Origin: Flavobacteriaceae bacterium
GTDB lineage: Bacteria > Bacteroidota > Bacteroidia > Flavobacteriales > Flavobacteriaceae
DNA length: 64,000 nt
Assembly: GCA_002728855.1 (NCBI GenBank)
Contig: PBWA01000013.1
Coordinates: forward strand, 37,827-101,826
Direction: 5' to 3'
Shown here piece after piece: positions 50,544-59,381 of this stretch. The translations under genes were made by a program, and so were the position numbers. Each line of letters begins with the position of its first letter. The first letter of the stretch is position 1. The notes under the pieces are model-generated. The model did no database searches, had not been told where the DNA came from, and was given only the letters and a program-made list of their open reading frames with translations.

Positions 50544-52169
50544 ATGAAAAATTTATATTCAATTTTATTTATTTTAGGTTTATTCGCGGTAACCCTTTCT
50601 TGTACAGATCTTGAGGAAGATTTACGTGGAGTAATAACTACTAACATTTCGGTTCAAGGTATTGCAACTGATACCGGTGGTGGTGCTGGAGCTGATGCCC
50701 TTGAGGGAGCTTTCTCACAACTAAGAAACACTGGTACAGGTGGCCATACTAACTGGTACTCTGCACAGGAGTTAACTTCTGACGAAATGGTTGTTACTAC
50801 TAAAGGTGGTGACTGGTATGATGGTGGATGGCTTATTGACTTCCACAAACACCAGTATAAATCTACTAACCCTAGTGTTAACAATAACTGGAATTCTCAT
50901 TATGGTGCAGTGAATGCATGTAATGAGTTATTAGCTGGCGGTTCATTAGATGCTAATGGAACTGCTCAGATTAGAGCTTTAAGAGCTTACTTCTTTTGGA
51001 GATTAATGGATCTTTATGGTAACATTCAGTTACCTACTGCTCCTGGTGCTTCTGTAGCACAATCAACAAGAGCTGAGGCTTTTGCTTTTATTGAATCAGA
51101 GCTATTAGCTGCTCTTGGAGATAGCGATCTAAGCGATGGTATTGATTTAACTTCATCTGCTCTTGGTACTGCTAAAGACGCATACAGACTAAATCAGTTT
51201 GGTGTACTTGGTATTATCGCTAAGTTATATTTAGGTGCTGAAGTTTATCTAGAAAGTGCACCCGGTGCTTTAGATGGAACGCCACACTTTAATGAGGCTG
51301 CTGCTGCTGCTCAATACATTATTGACAATGGTGGATATGCTCTTTGTGCTGCTGGATGTAAAGGTGTGAATCCTGGTAAAAGACCTGATGTTGCATCAGA
51401 TCCTGATGAGCTTGAGGGATTCCCTCATGTTTTTGCTCCTAACAATCAAGGAAACGTTGAGCATATTTGGAGCGTTAAATATGACGCTGCAACTGCTGGT
51501 GGATTTAACCTTGCGATGATGGCGCTTCACTACTCTAGTCAGTTGACTTGGAATTTTGATTCTCAGCCATGGAATGGTTATTCATCGCTTGAAGCATTCT
51601 ATAATTCATTCACAGATGGAGGAACAGTGGATCCAAGAAGAGATTGGAGTTTTATTGAAGGTCCCCAATTAGACTTTGGTGGAAATGCACTATTAGATTA
51701 TGCGACTGATGATGGAGATCCAATTCTTGTTTACACTCCTTTCATTAATGAAATCTATCCTGATGGATGTAGAGAGTGTGGTGTAAGACCTGGTAAATTT
51801 AGTTACTCTCAGTTTGGAAGATCTAGCATGGATAATGACTTTACATTAATTCGTCTGGGTCAAGTTCATCTAATCAGAGGTGAAGCTCTTGCTAGAGCTG
51901 CTGGTGATTGGAGTTTAGCACTTGATGACGTTAATGCTCTTAGAAACAGAGTAGGTCTAGGTCCTTTAGCTGCAATGGATGCTGATACCTTTTTAAAAGA
52001 AAGAGGTAAAGAAATGTTTTCAGAAGCAGTTAGAAGAACGGATTTAATTAGATTCGGTAAATATGGTGACACTTGGTGGGAAAAACCTGCCTCGGATGGA
52101 AATAAAACAATTTTCCCTATACCATATGATAGAATTCAAGAGGGTCTAACTCAAAACCCTGGATACTAA
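50544..52169 (+). CDS. SusD/RagB family nutrient-binding lipoprotein
   Basis: Lipobox TLSCTD; IRALRAYFFWRLMDLYGNIQLPT; LIRLGQVHLIRGEALARA; C-terminal IFPIPYDRIQEGLTQNPGY. Confidence 0.96.
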   Translation: MKNLYSILFILGLFAVTLSCTDLEEDLRGVITTNISVQGIATDTGGGAGADALEGAFSQLRNTGTGGHTNWYSAQELTSDEMVVTTKGGDWYDGGWLIDFHKHQYKSTNPSVNNNWNSHYGAVNACNELLAGGSLDANGTAQIRALRAYFFWRLMDLYGNIQLPTAPGASVAQSTRAEAFAFIESELLAALGDSDLSDGIDLTSSALGTAKDAYRLNQFGVLGIIAKLYLGAEVYLESAPGALDGTPHFNEAAAAAQYIIDNGGYALCAAGCKGVNPGKRPDVASDPDELEGFPHVFAPNNQGNVEHIWSVKYDAATAGGFNLAMMALHYSSQLTWNFDSQPWNGYSSLEAFYNSFTDGGTVDPRRDWSFIEGPQLDFGGNALLDYATDDGDPILVYTPFINEIYPDGCRECGVRPGKFSYSQFGRSSMDNDFTLIRLGQVHLIRGEALARAAGDWSLALDDVNALRNRVGLGPLAAMDADTFLKERGKEMFSEAVRRTDLIRFGKYGDTWWEKPASDGNKTIFPIPYDRIQEGLTQNPGY

Positions 52170-52192
52170 ATCTGATTTCGTTTAAATCATTT

Positions 52193-52227
52193 AAAAAAAG
52201 GCTTTCTATAGTAGAAAGCCTTTTTTT
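52193..52227 (+). terminator. Intrinsic terminator (possible attenuator) after susD
   Basis: AAAAAAA-GGCTTTCTA-TAG-TAGAAAGCC-TTTTTTT: 9-bp perfect stem extended by A7/T7 pairing, 3-nt loop, U-tract. Confidence 0.9.
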
Positions 52228-52245
52228 ATTCTTTTATCTTTAATT

Positions 52246-55200
52246 TTGCCTCAAGTGAAAAGTATAAATACTTATATAACTCTTGTCATAATATTTCTCT
52301 TATTTCATTCATGTAATGATGCAAAACTTTTTAGTTTACAGGGTGATTCATCTGGAGTAATATTTGAGAATAAATTAGAGTATACTGAAGATTTCAACCC
52401 ATACACCTATAGAAATTTTTATAATGGTGCAGGGGTTGCCCTTGGAGATATAAATAATGATGGCCTAATAGATATTTATCTTACAGGAAATATTGTTGAC
52501 AATAAAATGTTTTTAAATAAAGGGAATTTTCAATTTGAAGACATAACAAAAATTTCTGGGCTGGCATGCCCAAATGTTTGGTCAACAGGCGCAACTTTTG
52601 CAGATGTTAATGGGGATGGTTTACTGGATCTATATGTATGCAAATCTGGAGCTCCAGGGGGAGAAAATAGGCATAATGAACTATTTATTAATAATGGTGA
52701 TCTTACTTTTAGTGAAGAGTCAAAAAAGTATAACCTAGATATTGTAGGACTGTCAGTCCATGCCGCTTTTTTTGATTACGATAAAGATGGGGACCTTGAC
52801 TGCTATGTCTTAAATAATTCTATGAGATCCATTGGAGGATATGACCTTATTGAGGATCAGAGAGAAATTGCAGATCCAGAGGGTGAGGGAAACAAATTAT
52901 TAGAAAATAGAAATGGCAAATTTGTTGACGTGACCCAAACTGCTGGCATTTATTCAAGTAAAATTGGGTTTGGTCTTGGAATCACTCTCAGTGATTATAA
53001 TAATGATGGATGGTCAGATCTTTTCATATCAAATGATTTTTTTGAGAAAGATTATTTATACATTAATAATAAGGATGGTACATTTTCAGAAGAGTCTGAG
53101 AATTTTTTTCAATCTCTCTCTTTAGGCTCTATGGGTGCAGATTCATCAGATCTAGACAATGATCTTCTAACAGATCTAATTGTAACGGAAATGCTCCCAA
53201 AATCTTTAAAGAGAAAAAAAACAAAGGCTATCTATGAATCATGGGATAAATATTCACTTGCCAAATCAAAAGGTTATTATCACCAATTCCCAAGAAATGT
53301 TCTGCAAAGAAATTATGGTCCTAGTGGATTTTTAGAAATTGGGAGGTACTCTGGGGTTTCTGCAACTGATTGGAGCTGGGCATCTATGATTTTTGACATG
53401 GACAATGATGGGTTAAGAGATGTTTTCATTGCAAATGGGATCTATAAAGATTTATTAGATCGTGATTATTTAGCTTATATGGCCAATACAGAAAGGATTA
53501 GGAATATGATAAAAAAAGAAGAAGAGGTAATCAAAAAGTTAATAGATATAATGCCATCTAAAGCAATGAAAAATATTGTCTATAAAAACAATGGGGAATT
53601 TAATTTTACTGAATCTTCTGATACTTGGGGTTTTGATCTGCCGACTTTTAGTAATGGAATGTCTTATGGGGACCTTGATAACGATGGAGATTTAGACATT
53701 GTTATAAATAATGTGAACATGCCTGCCCTAGTCTATAAAAACAACAGCAATATTGATGAAAATAAAAGCATTTCATTTGAGTTAATTGGAAGAGAAAAAA
53801 ATAGAAATGCTATCGGGTCAAAAATTATTATAAAATATTCCAATAACAAACAAAGCATGATTGAAAATTTTCCATCAAGAGGTTTTCAATCCTCGATTCC
53901 AAACAGATTACATTTCGGTGTTGGTGATACCAAAGTTATTGATACCACTATTATCTACTGGCCAAACAATAAAGTTTCTTATCACCTAAATTTAGAGGCT
54001 AATAAAACACATAAAATAAAGCAAGAGGAGAGTGACTATGAATATTTTGATATGGCAAATTATTCAAATTTAAATTTAAAACTCGATGAAGTTGAATTAT
54101 TTAATTTCAAACACAATGAAAATAAATTCATAGACTTTAACAAAGAACGGCTTTTAACTCAGATGTACAGTAATGAAGGTCCTGCCCTAGCCAGTGGAGA
54201 TATAAATAATGATGGTGCTACTGATTTTTTTATTGGAGGAGCTAAAGGAGAAAGCTCAGTGATTTTTTTATCAAGAGGTAGTGAATATGAAAAAATAATT
54301 GATCCATTTTCAAAAAATTCATCAGCAGAAGATGTTGTCGCAGAATTTTTTGATAGTGACAATGATGGAGATCTAGATTTGTATGTTGGTTCTGGAGGAA
54401 AAGCATTTTCAATGTATAATAAAAATTTAAATGACCGACTCTACATTAATGACGGAGAAGGAAAATTTACTTTATCTACAAAATCTTTTGAATTTGAAAG
54501 TCCTATCGCAACTGGTGCAGTTGCAATTGATGATTATAATAATGATGGTTTACTTGATTTATTTATTGGAGAAAGATTTAATCCCGATCTCTATGGAATC
54601 CCTACGTCTGGTCACCTTTTAGAAAATAAGGGGGAAAATAAATTTGTTAAAGTTGAGCAAAAAGACCTAAGAGGAATCGGGCTAATTAAATCAGCGAGTT
54701 GGGTAAACCTTAATGGTGATAAATTTCCTGATCTAATTGTTGCTGGAGAATGGATGCCAATAAAAGTATTTATAAATAAAAATGGAGTTTTAAAAGATTA
54801 CACAAACGAATTTGGTCTTTCTAACTCTAGTGGGATGTGGAATAAAATAAATTTAACAGATATAGATAAGGATGGAGACATAGATATTTTGGCAGGGAAT
54901 CTTGGAACAAATAACTTTTTTTCATCAAATATGAGGCTTTATGTAAATGACTTTGATAAAAATGGTTTTTACGAACAAATACTTTGTGAGAAAATTGGAA
55001 GTTCATATTTCCCAATTTTAGATAAAGATGATTTAATCAATCAAATGCCTAGTCTTAAAAAGCAACTTTTTTACTATAAGGATTACTCTGATGCTTCAAT
55101 AGAGAAAATTTTCAGTAAAGAGTTGTTAAATGAATCTACTGTGTTGGAGATAAAAACACTCGAATCAGCTATTTACATAAATAATGATGGAAAGTTCAAT

Positions 55201-55518
55201 AAAATTTCTTTACCATCAGAAATTAATTATTCGCCAGTTTTTGATATTGTAAATTATCATCCAAGTGACAAAAATATTACAAGATTAATTTTTGGGGGTA
55301 ATCAGTATTTAGTAAAACCTCAATTTGGAAGATATGATAGTTCAAAAGGATGGATAATAGATGTTAAAAAAAATCAAGATCAATTAAGTTTTACAAATCT
55401 AAAGTCACTCAATATTGATGGGCAAATTCGTAAATTTGAACTAATTAATATTGGAAAAGAAAAAATATTAATTACTGGAATTAATAATGAAGCTATTAAA
55501 TTTTATGAGATTAAATAA
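52246..55518 (+). CDS. FG-GAP/VCBS repeat lipoprotein with ASPIC/UnbV domain (CRTAC1-like), paralog 1
   Basis: Repeated DxNxDGxxD motifs (GDINNDGLIDIYL, DLDNDGDLDIVI); SRGFQSSIPNRLHFGVG UnbV motif; lipobox LFHSCN. Track start is TTG; GTG at 52255 is more plausible. Confidence 0.92.
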   Translation: MPQVKSINTYITLVIIFLLFHSCNDAKLFSLQGDSSGVIFENKLEYTEDFNPYTYRNFYNGAGVALGDINNDGLIDIYLTGNIVDNKMFLNKGNFQFEDITKISGLACPNVWSTGATFADVNGDGLLDLYVCKSGAPGGENRHNELFINNGDLTFSEESKKYNLDIVGLSVHAAFFDYDKDGDLDCYVLNNSMRSIGGYDLIEDQREIADPEGEGNKLLENRNGKFVDVTQTAGIYSSKIGFGLGITLSDYNNDGWSDLFISNDFFEKDYLYINNKDGTFSEESENFFQSLSLGSMGADSSDLDNDLLTDLIVTEMLPKSLKRKKTKAIYESWDKYSLAKSKGYYHQFPRNVLQRNYGPSGFLEIGRYSGVSATDWSWASMIFDMDNDGLRDVFIANGIYKDLLDRDYLAYMANTERIRNMIKKEEEVIKKLIDIMPSKAMKNIVYKNNGEFNFTESSDTWGFDLPTFSNGMSYGDLDNDGDLDIVINNVNMPALVYKNNSNIDENKSISFELIGREKNRNAIGSKIIIKYSNNKQSMIENFPSRGFQSSIPNRLHFGVGDTKVIDTTIIYWPNNKVSYHLNLEANKTHKIKQEESDYEYFDMANYSNLNLKLDEVELFNFKHNENKFIDFNKERLLTQMYSNEGPALASGDINNDGATDFFIGGAKGESSVIFLSRGSEYEKIIDPFSKNSSAEDVVAEFFDSDNDGDLDLYVGSGGKAFSMYNKNLNDRLYINDGEGKFTLSTKSFEFESPIATGAVAIDDYNNDGLLDLFIGERFNPDLYGIPTSGHLLENKGENKFVKVEQKDLRGIGLIKSASWVNLNGDKFPDLIVAGEWMPIKVFINKNGVLKDYTNEFGLSNSSGMWNKINLTDIDKDGDIDILAGNLGTNNFFSSNMRLYVNDFDKNGFYEQILCEKIGSSYFPILDKDDLINQMPSLKKQLFYYKDYSDASIEKIFSKELLNESTVLEIKTLESAIYINNDGKFNKISLPSEINYSPVFDIVNYHPSDKNITRLIFGGNQYLVKPQFGRYDSSKGWIIDVKKNQDQLSFTNLKSLNIDGQIRKFELINIGKEKILITGINNEAIKFYEIK

Positions 55519-56089
55519 TATTGTTTTCTATCTTTTATTTCTTATCTGTTTTTCAGCTTGTGAGATAGAATCAGAATATAGTAAGCTTTTAAAAAAAGAG
55601 CTTAAATCTGGTAAGACATTTGATGACTTATTTCTAGGGTTAAAAATTGGACAGAGTAAAGATGATTTTTATGAAATATGTGCTGATTTAAATAAGAAAA
55701 AATTAATTACTTCTGGAGCCAGAAATCTTTACCCAGAATATATTTTGTATCCAAAAGATTCAGTTAAAAATGGAAAAAAAATCAGGATGTCATTCATGGG
55801 GATATTTGATGGTGATAGGATCATGAAAGGCATGGATATTAGATTTAATTACTATTCATGGATAGCTTGGAATCAGGAATATAATTCAGACAACTTGATC
55901 AGCGAAATAAAAGATACTTTACAATTATGGTATCCTGGAAATGATTTTATAGAAATTGATTTAAAATTAGACTCTAACAATAACTTTGCATTTGTGAAAG
56001 TTGATGGAAATAGGCAGATTACAATGTATAAAATAGATGGAAGAGATGTTGCTGTGATAATTGAAGATGTATCAGAAAAAATTAATTAA
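55487..56089 (+). CDS. Small lipoprotein of unknown function
   Basis: Lipobox CFSAC; overlaps upstream VCBS gene; in-frame ATG at 55505 (MRLNNIVFYLLFLICFSAC) is the likelier start. No family recognised. Confidence 0.75.
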   Translation: MKLLNFMRLNNIVFYLLFLICFSACEIESEYSKLLKKELKSGKTFDDLFLGLKIGQSKDDFYEICADLNKKKLITSGARNLYPEYILYPKDSVKNGKKIRMSFMGIFDGDRIMKGMDIRFNYYSWIAWNQEYNSDNLISEIKDTLQLWYPGNDFIEIDLKLDSNNNFAFVKVDGNRQITMYKIDGRDVAVIIEDVSEKIN

Positions 56090-56096
56090 AAGTTAA

Positions 56097-59000
56097 ATGC
56101 GAAGTCTTCATATATTTCTCTTTATTACTTTAGTTTTTTTATTCTCCTGTGAGAATTCAAATCCCTTGTTTGAATTAAAAAACAATCAAGAGATAGGCAT
56201 TACTTTTTCCAACAATTTAGAGTTTGATCAAAATTTTAATGTTTATCTCTACAGAAACTTTTATAATGGAGGAGGGGTTTCCCTAGGCGATGTTAACAAC
56301 GATGGCCTAATAGATCTATATCTTACATCGAATCAAAATCAAAATAAATTATTTCTTAATCTTGGAAATTTTAAATTTAAGGACATTACTGAATCTGCTG
56401 GTGTTGGAGGAGAAAAAGCATGGTCTACAGGAGTGACGATGGTGGATATAAATGCTGATGGTTTTTTAGATATTTATGTTTGTAATTCAGGAGACATAAA
56501 AGGGGATAATAAACAAAATGAATTATTTATAAATAATGGAGATTTATCTTTCACAGAATCAGCAGAGCAATATAATTTAGATGATAGAGGATACTCAACT
56601 CATGCAAGTTTTTTCGATTACGATAAAGATGGAGATCTTGATGCATACATGTTAAATAATTCTTATCAGTCAATAGCTTCATTTAAGCTGACAAGAAATG
56701 AAAGGCCTAATAGAGATCTACTTGGGGGAGATAAGTTAATGGAGAATAGGGATGGGAAATTTTTTGATGTAAGTAAAAAAGCTAACATTTACGGTAGCAT
56801 AATAGGTTTTGGTTTGGGGGTTACAGTTGGTGACGTAAATAATGATGGTTGGGAAGATATTTTTGTTTGTAACGATTTTTTTGAAAGGGATTATCTCTAC
56901 ATCAATCAAAAAGATGGAACTTTCAGCGAAGAGCTTACCTCCCAAATGAAATCCATTAGTGGCGCTTCAATGGGTGCTGATCTTGCTGACATTGATAATA
57001 ATGGAACCAATGATATATTTGTAACAGAGATGCTCCCCTCTGATTATAAAAGACTTAAAACAGTTACAACATTTGAAGATTGGAACAAGTATCAGTATGT
57101 TTTAAAAAACGGCTACCATCACCAGTTTACAAGAAATGTACTGCATCTTAATAATAATAACGATACATTTAGTGAAATTGGAAGATTCTCAGGAGTGGCA
57201 GCATCTGACTGGAGTTGGGGTGCCTTGTTCTTTGATATGGATAATGACGGACTTAAAGATCTATTCATTGCTAATGGAATATTTAGGGACTTAACAAATC
57301 AAGATTATCTTCAATACATCTCAAATAAAGAAGTAGTCAAATCAATTGTTGCAAATAATCAGGTTGATTACAAAAGGTTAATTGAAATCATTCCCTCAGA
57401 ACCAGTTCCCAACCACTCATATAAAAATCTTGGTAAAACTAAATTTGAAAATTATACTAATTCTGGCCTTAATCTTTCAAGTTTTTCTAATGGTGCTGCT
57501 TATGGAGACATTGACAATGATGGAGATCTAGATTTAGTGGTAAGCAATGTGAATATGCCTGTTTTTGTTTTTGAAAATAAACTAAACAAAGAAGAAAATA
57601 ATTTTATAAAGTTTGAACTAGAGGGCCTAGAGAAAAACAAAAATGCAATTGGAACAAAAATATATGTTAAAACAAGTGATGAAACATATATTCAAGAAGT
57701 ACAGCCAGTAAGAGGTTTTCAATCATCAGTCGATGTGAGACCCAATTTTGGAGTAGGACTTTCAAAAGAAGTTGACATAGAAGTTATTTGGCCATACGGA
57801 TCTAAAACCATTTTGAAAAAAGTTAAAGTTAATCAGACCATTAGGCTAAAAGAATCAGAGAGTAATTCTACTGAAAATATTCCTGGCGAGAAAAAAAATC
57901 AGCCCTTACTTTTTGAAAAAACACAAATGAGAAGTTCATATCTGCACAAGGAAAATAGTTTTGTTGATTTTGACAAGGAGCGTCTCATCTATCACATGTG
58001 TAGTACTGAAGGGCCAAAACTTACAAAAGGAGATATTAACGGTGATGGATTATCTGATTTTATTATATCTGCCTCAAAAGGTTATAATCCTCAAATCTTT
58101 CTAGCAAAGGATGATAATTTTATTAAAAAAGAGTTTGATATTTCTTTTTTTGAAAAATATAAAGATTCAGAAAATTCTGAAGTTCTTCTTTTTGATGTAG
58201 ACAACGATAGTGATTTAGATCTTTATCTTGCTAGTGGAGGAGTTGAAGTTGCAGGTTATTCTCAACAACTTTTTGATAGGCTTTTTATAAATGACGGAAA
58301 AGGTAATTTTTCAGATTCAAATCAAAAACTTCCTGACAGTAAAAATAATATTAGTACTGGAGCTGTTGCAAGTGCTGACATAAATGGAGATGGATACATG
58401 GACTTATTTGTTGGTGAGAGAATTAAAATTGGACAGTATGGATTACCAGGCTCTGGATTTATATTAATTAATGATGGTAAGGGGAAATTTACTAATGAAA
58501 CCAATTTAAGAGCTCAAGATTTGGTTAATATTGGAATGATTACTGATGCTTCTTTCATTGACATTGACAATGATAATGATAAGGACTTAATTATAGTTGG
58601 AGAGTATATGGGCGTGAGGCTTTTTGAAAACAAAAAAGGTGTTTTTAATCCTGTGTCAAGTTCCTTAAAAAATGAAAAAGGATGGTGGAATACTATACAT
58701 GCTGAAGACATAAACAATGACGGAATGATGGACCTAATTGTTGGAAATCATGGATTAAATTCAAGGTTTAAAGCAAGTAACGAAAATCCAATAAGACTTT
58801 TCTTTAATGATTTTGACAGAAATGGTTTTGGTGAAGGGATTATATCATTTAAAGCTGAAGATGGAAAATATTATCCATACGCACTAAGACATGATTTAAT
58901 TGATCAGATAAAAAGTTTAAAGAAAAAGTTTCCTGATTATGAATCATTTAAAGATGCGGATATCTCAAAAATTTTCACCGAAAAAGAAATGGAAGGAGTT

Positions 59001-59381
59001 TTAATTTTTGACGCTAATAATTTGGAAACCTCAATCTACCTTAACAAAGGAGATTTTGAATTTGAAAGAATTTCTTTGCCTCAAGAAGTTCAGTTTAGCC
59101 CTGTATACGCAATCAATACATCTGACTTTGATAATGATGGAGATAAAGATATTGTGATGGGTGGAAATTTATTCAATGTTAAACCTGAAGTTGGTATTTA
59201 TGATGCTTCTTATGGAATTTATCTTGAAAATATAAACGGAAAGAGTTTTGATTTTCATCCCAGTGGAAAAGGATTCTTCTTAAAGGGAGAGATTAGAGAT
59301 ATATTGATGATTAACGATAATAAAATGCTAGTCACAAGAAACAGGGACAGTCTTACCATTTATAATTTTAGCTCAAAATGA
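56097..59381 (+). CDS. FG-GAP/VCBS repeat lipoprotein with ASPIC/UnbV domain, paralog 2
   Basis: GDVNNDGLIDLYL, DYDKDGDLDAYM, DIDNDGDLDLVV; VRGFQSSVDVRPNFGVG; lipobox LFSCEN. Confidence 0.93.
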   Translation: MRSLHIFLFITLVFLFSCENSNPLFELKNNQEIGITFSNNLEFDQNFNVYLYRNFYNGGGVSLGDVNNDGLIDLYLTSNQNQNKLFLNLGNFKFKDITESAGVGGEKAWSTGVTMVDINADGFLDIYVCNSGDIKGDNKQNELFINNGDLSFTESAEQYNLDDRGYSTHASFFDYDKDGDLDAYMLNNSYQSIASFKLTRNERPNRDLLGGDKLMENRDGKFFDVSKKANIYGSIIGFGLGVTVGDVNNDGWEDIFVCNDFFERDYLYINQKDGTFSEELTSQMKSISGASMGADLADIDNNGTNDIFVTEMLPSDYKRLKTVTTFEDWNKYQYVLKNGYHHQFTRNVLHLNNNNDTFSEIGRFSGVAASDWSWGALFFDMDNDGLKDLFIANGIFRDLTNQDYLQYISNKEVVKSIVANNQVDYKRLIEIIPSEPVPNHSYKNLGKTKFENYTNSGLNLSSFSNGAAYGDIDNDGDLDLVVSNVNMPVFVFENKLNKEENNFIKFELEGLEKNKNAIGTKIYVKTSDETYIQEVQPVRGFQSSVDVRPNFGVGLSKEVDIEVIWPYGSKTILKKVKVNQTIRLKESESNSTENIPGEKKNQPLLFEKTQMRSSYLHKENSFVDFDKERLIYHMCSTEGPKLTKGDINGDGLSDFIISASKGYNPQIFLAKDDNFIKKEFDISFFEKYKDSENSEVLLFDVDNDSDLDLYLASGGVEVAGYSQQLFDRLFINDGKGNFSDSNQKLPDSKNNISTGAVASADINGDGYMDLFVGERIKIGQYGLPGSGFILINDGKGKFTNETNLRAQDLVNIGMITDASFIDIDNDNDKDLIIVGEYMGVRLFENKKGVFNPVSSSLKNEKGWWNTIHAEDINNDGMMDLIVGNHGLNSRFKASNENPIRLFFNDFDRNGFGEGIISFKAEDGKYYPYALRHDLIDQIKSLKKKFPDYESFKDADISKIFTEKEMEGVLIFDANNLETSIYLNKGDFEFERISLPQEVQFSPVYAINTSDFDNDGDKDIVMGGNLFNVKPEVGIYDASYGIYLENINGKSFDFHPSGKGFFLKGEIRDILMINDNKMLVTRNRDSLTIYNFSSK

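Noticed and set aside
52241-52248. TAATTTTG just before the first VCBS gene as a Bacteroidota -7 promoter box
   Set aside because: Matches TAnnTTTG but sits within about 7 nt of the likely GTG start and has no TTG at the expected upstream spacing; probably chance in A/T-rich DNA.
54159-54362. Minus-strand ORFs antisense to the VCBS genes (also 56736-56945, 58322-58717, 59563-59811, 61381-61638)
   Set aside because: They arise opposite repeated Asp/Asn/Gly codons of FG-GAP motifs; a systematic reverse-frame artefact, not genes.
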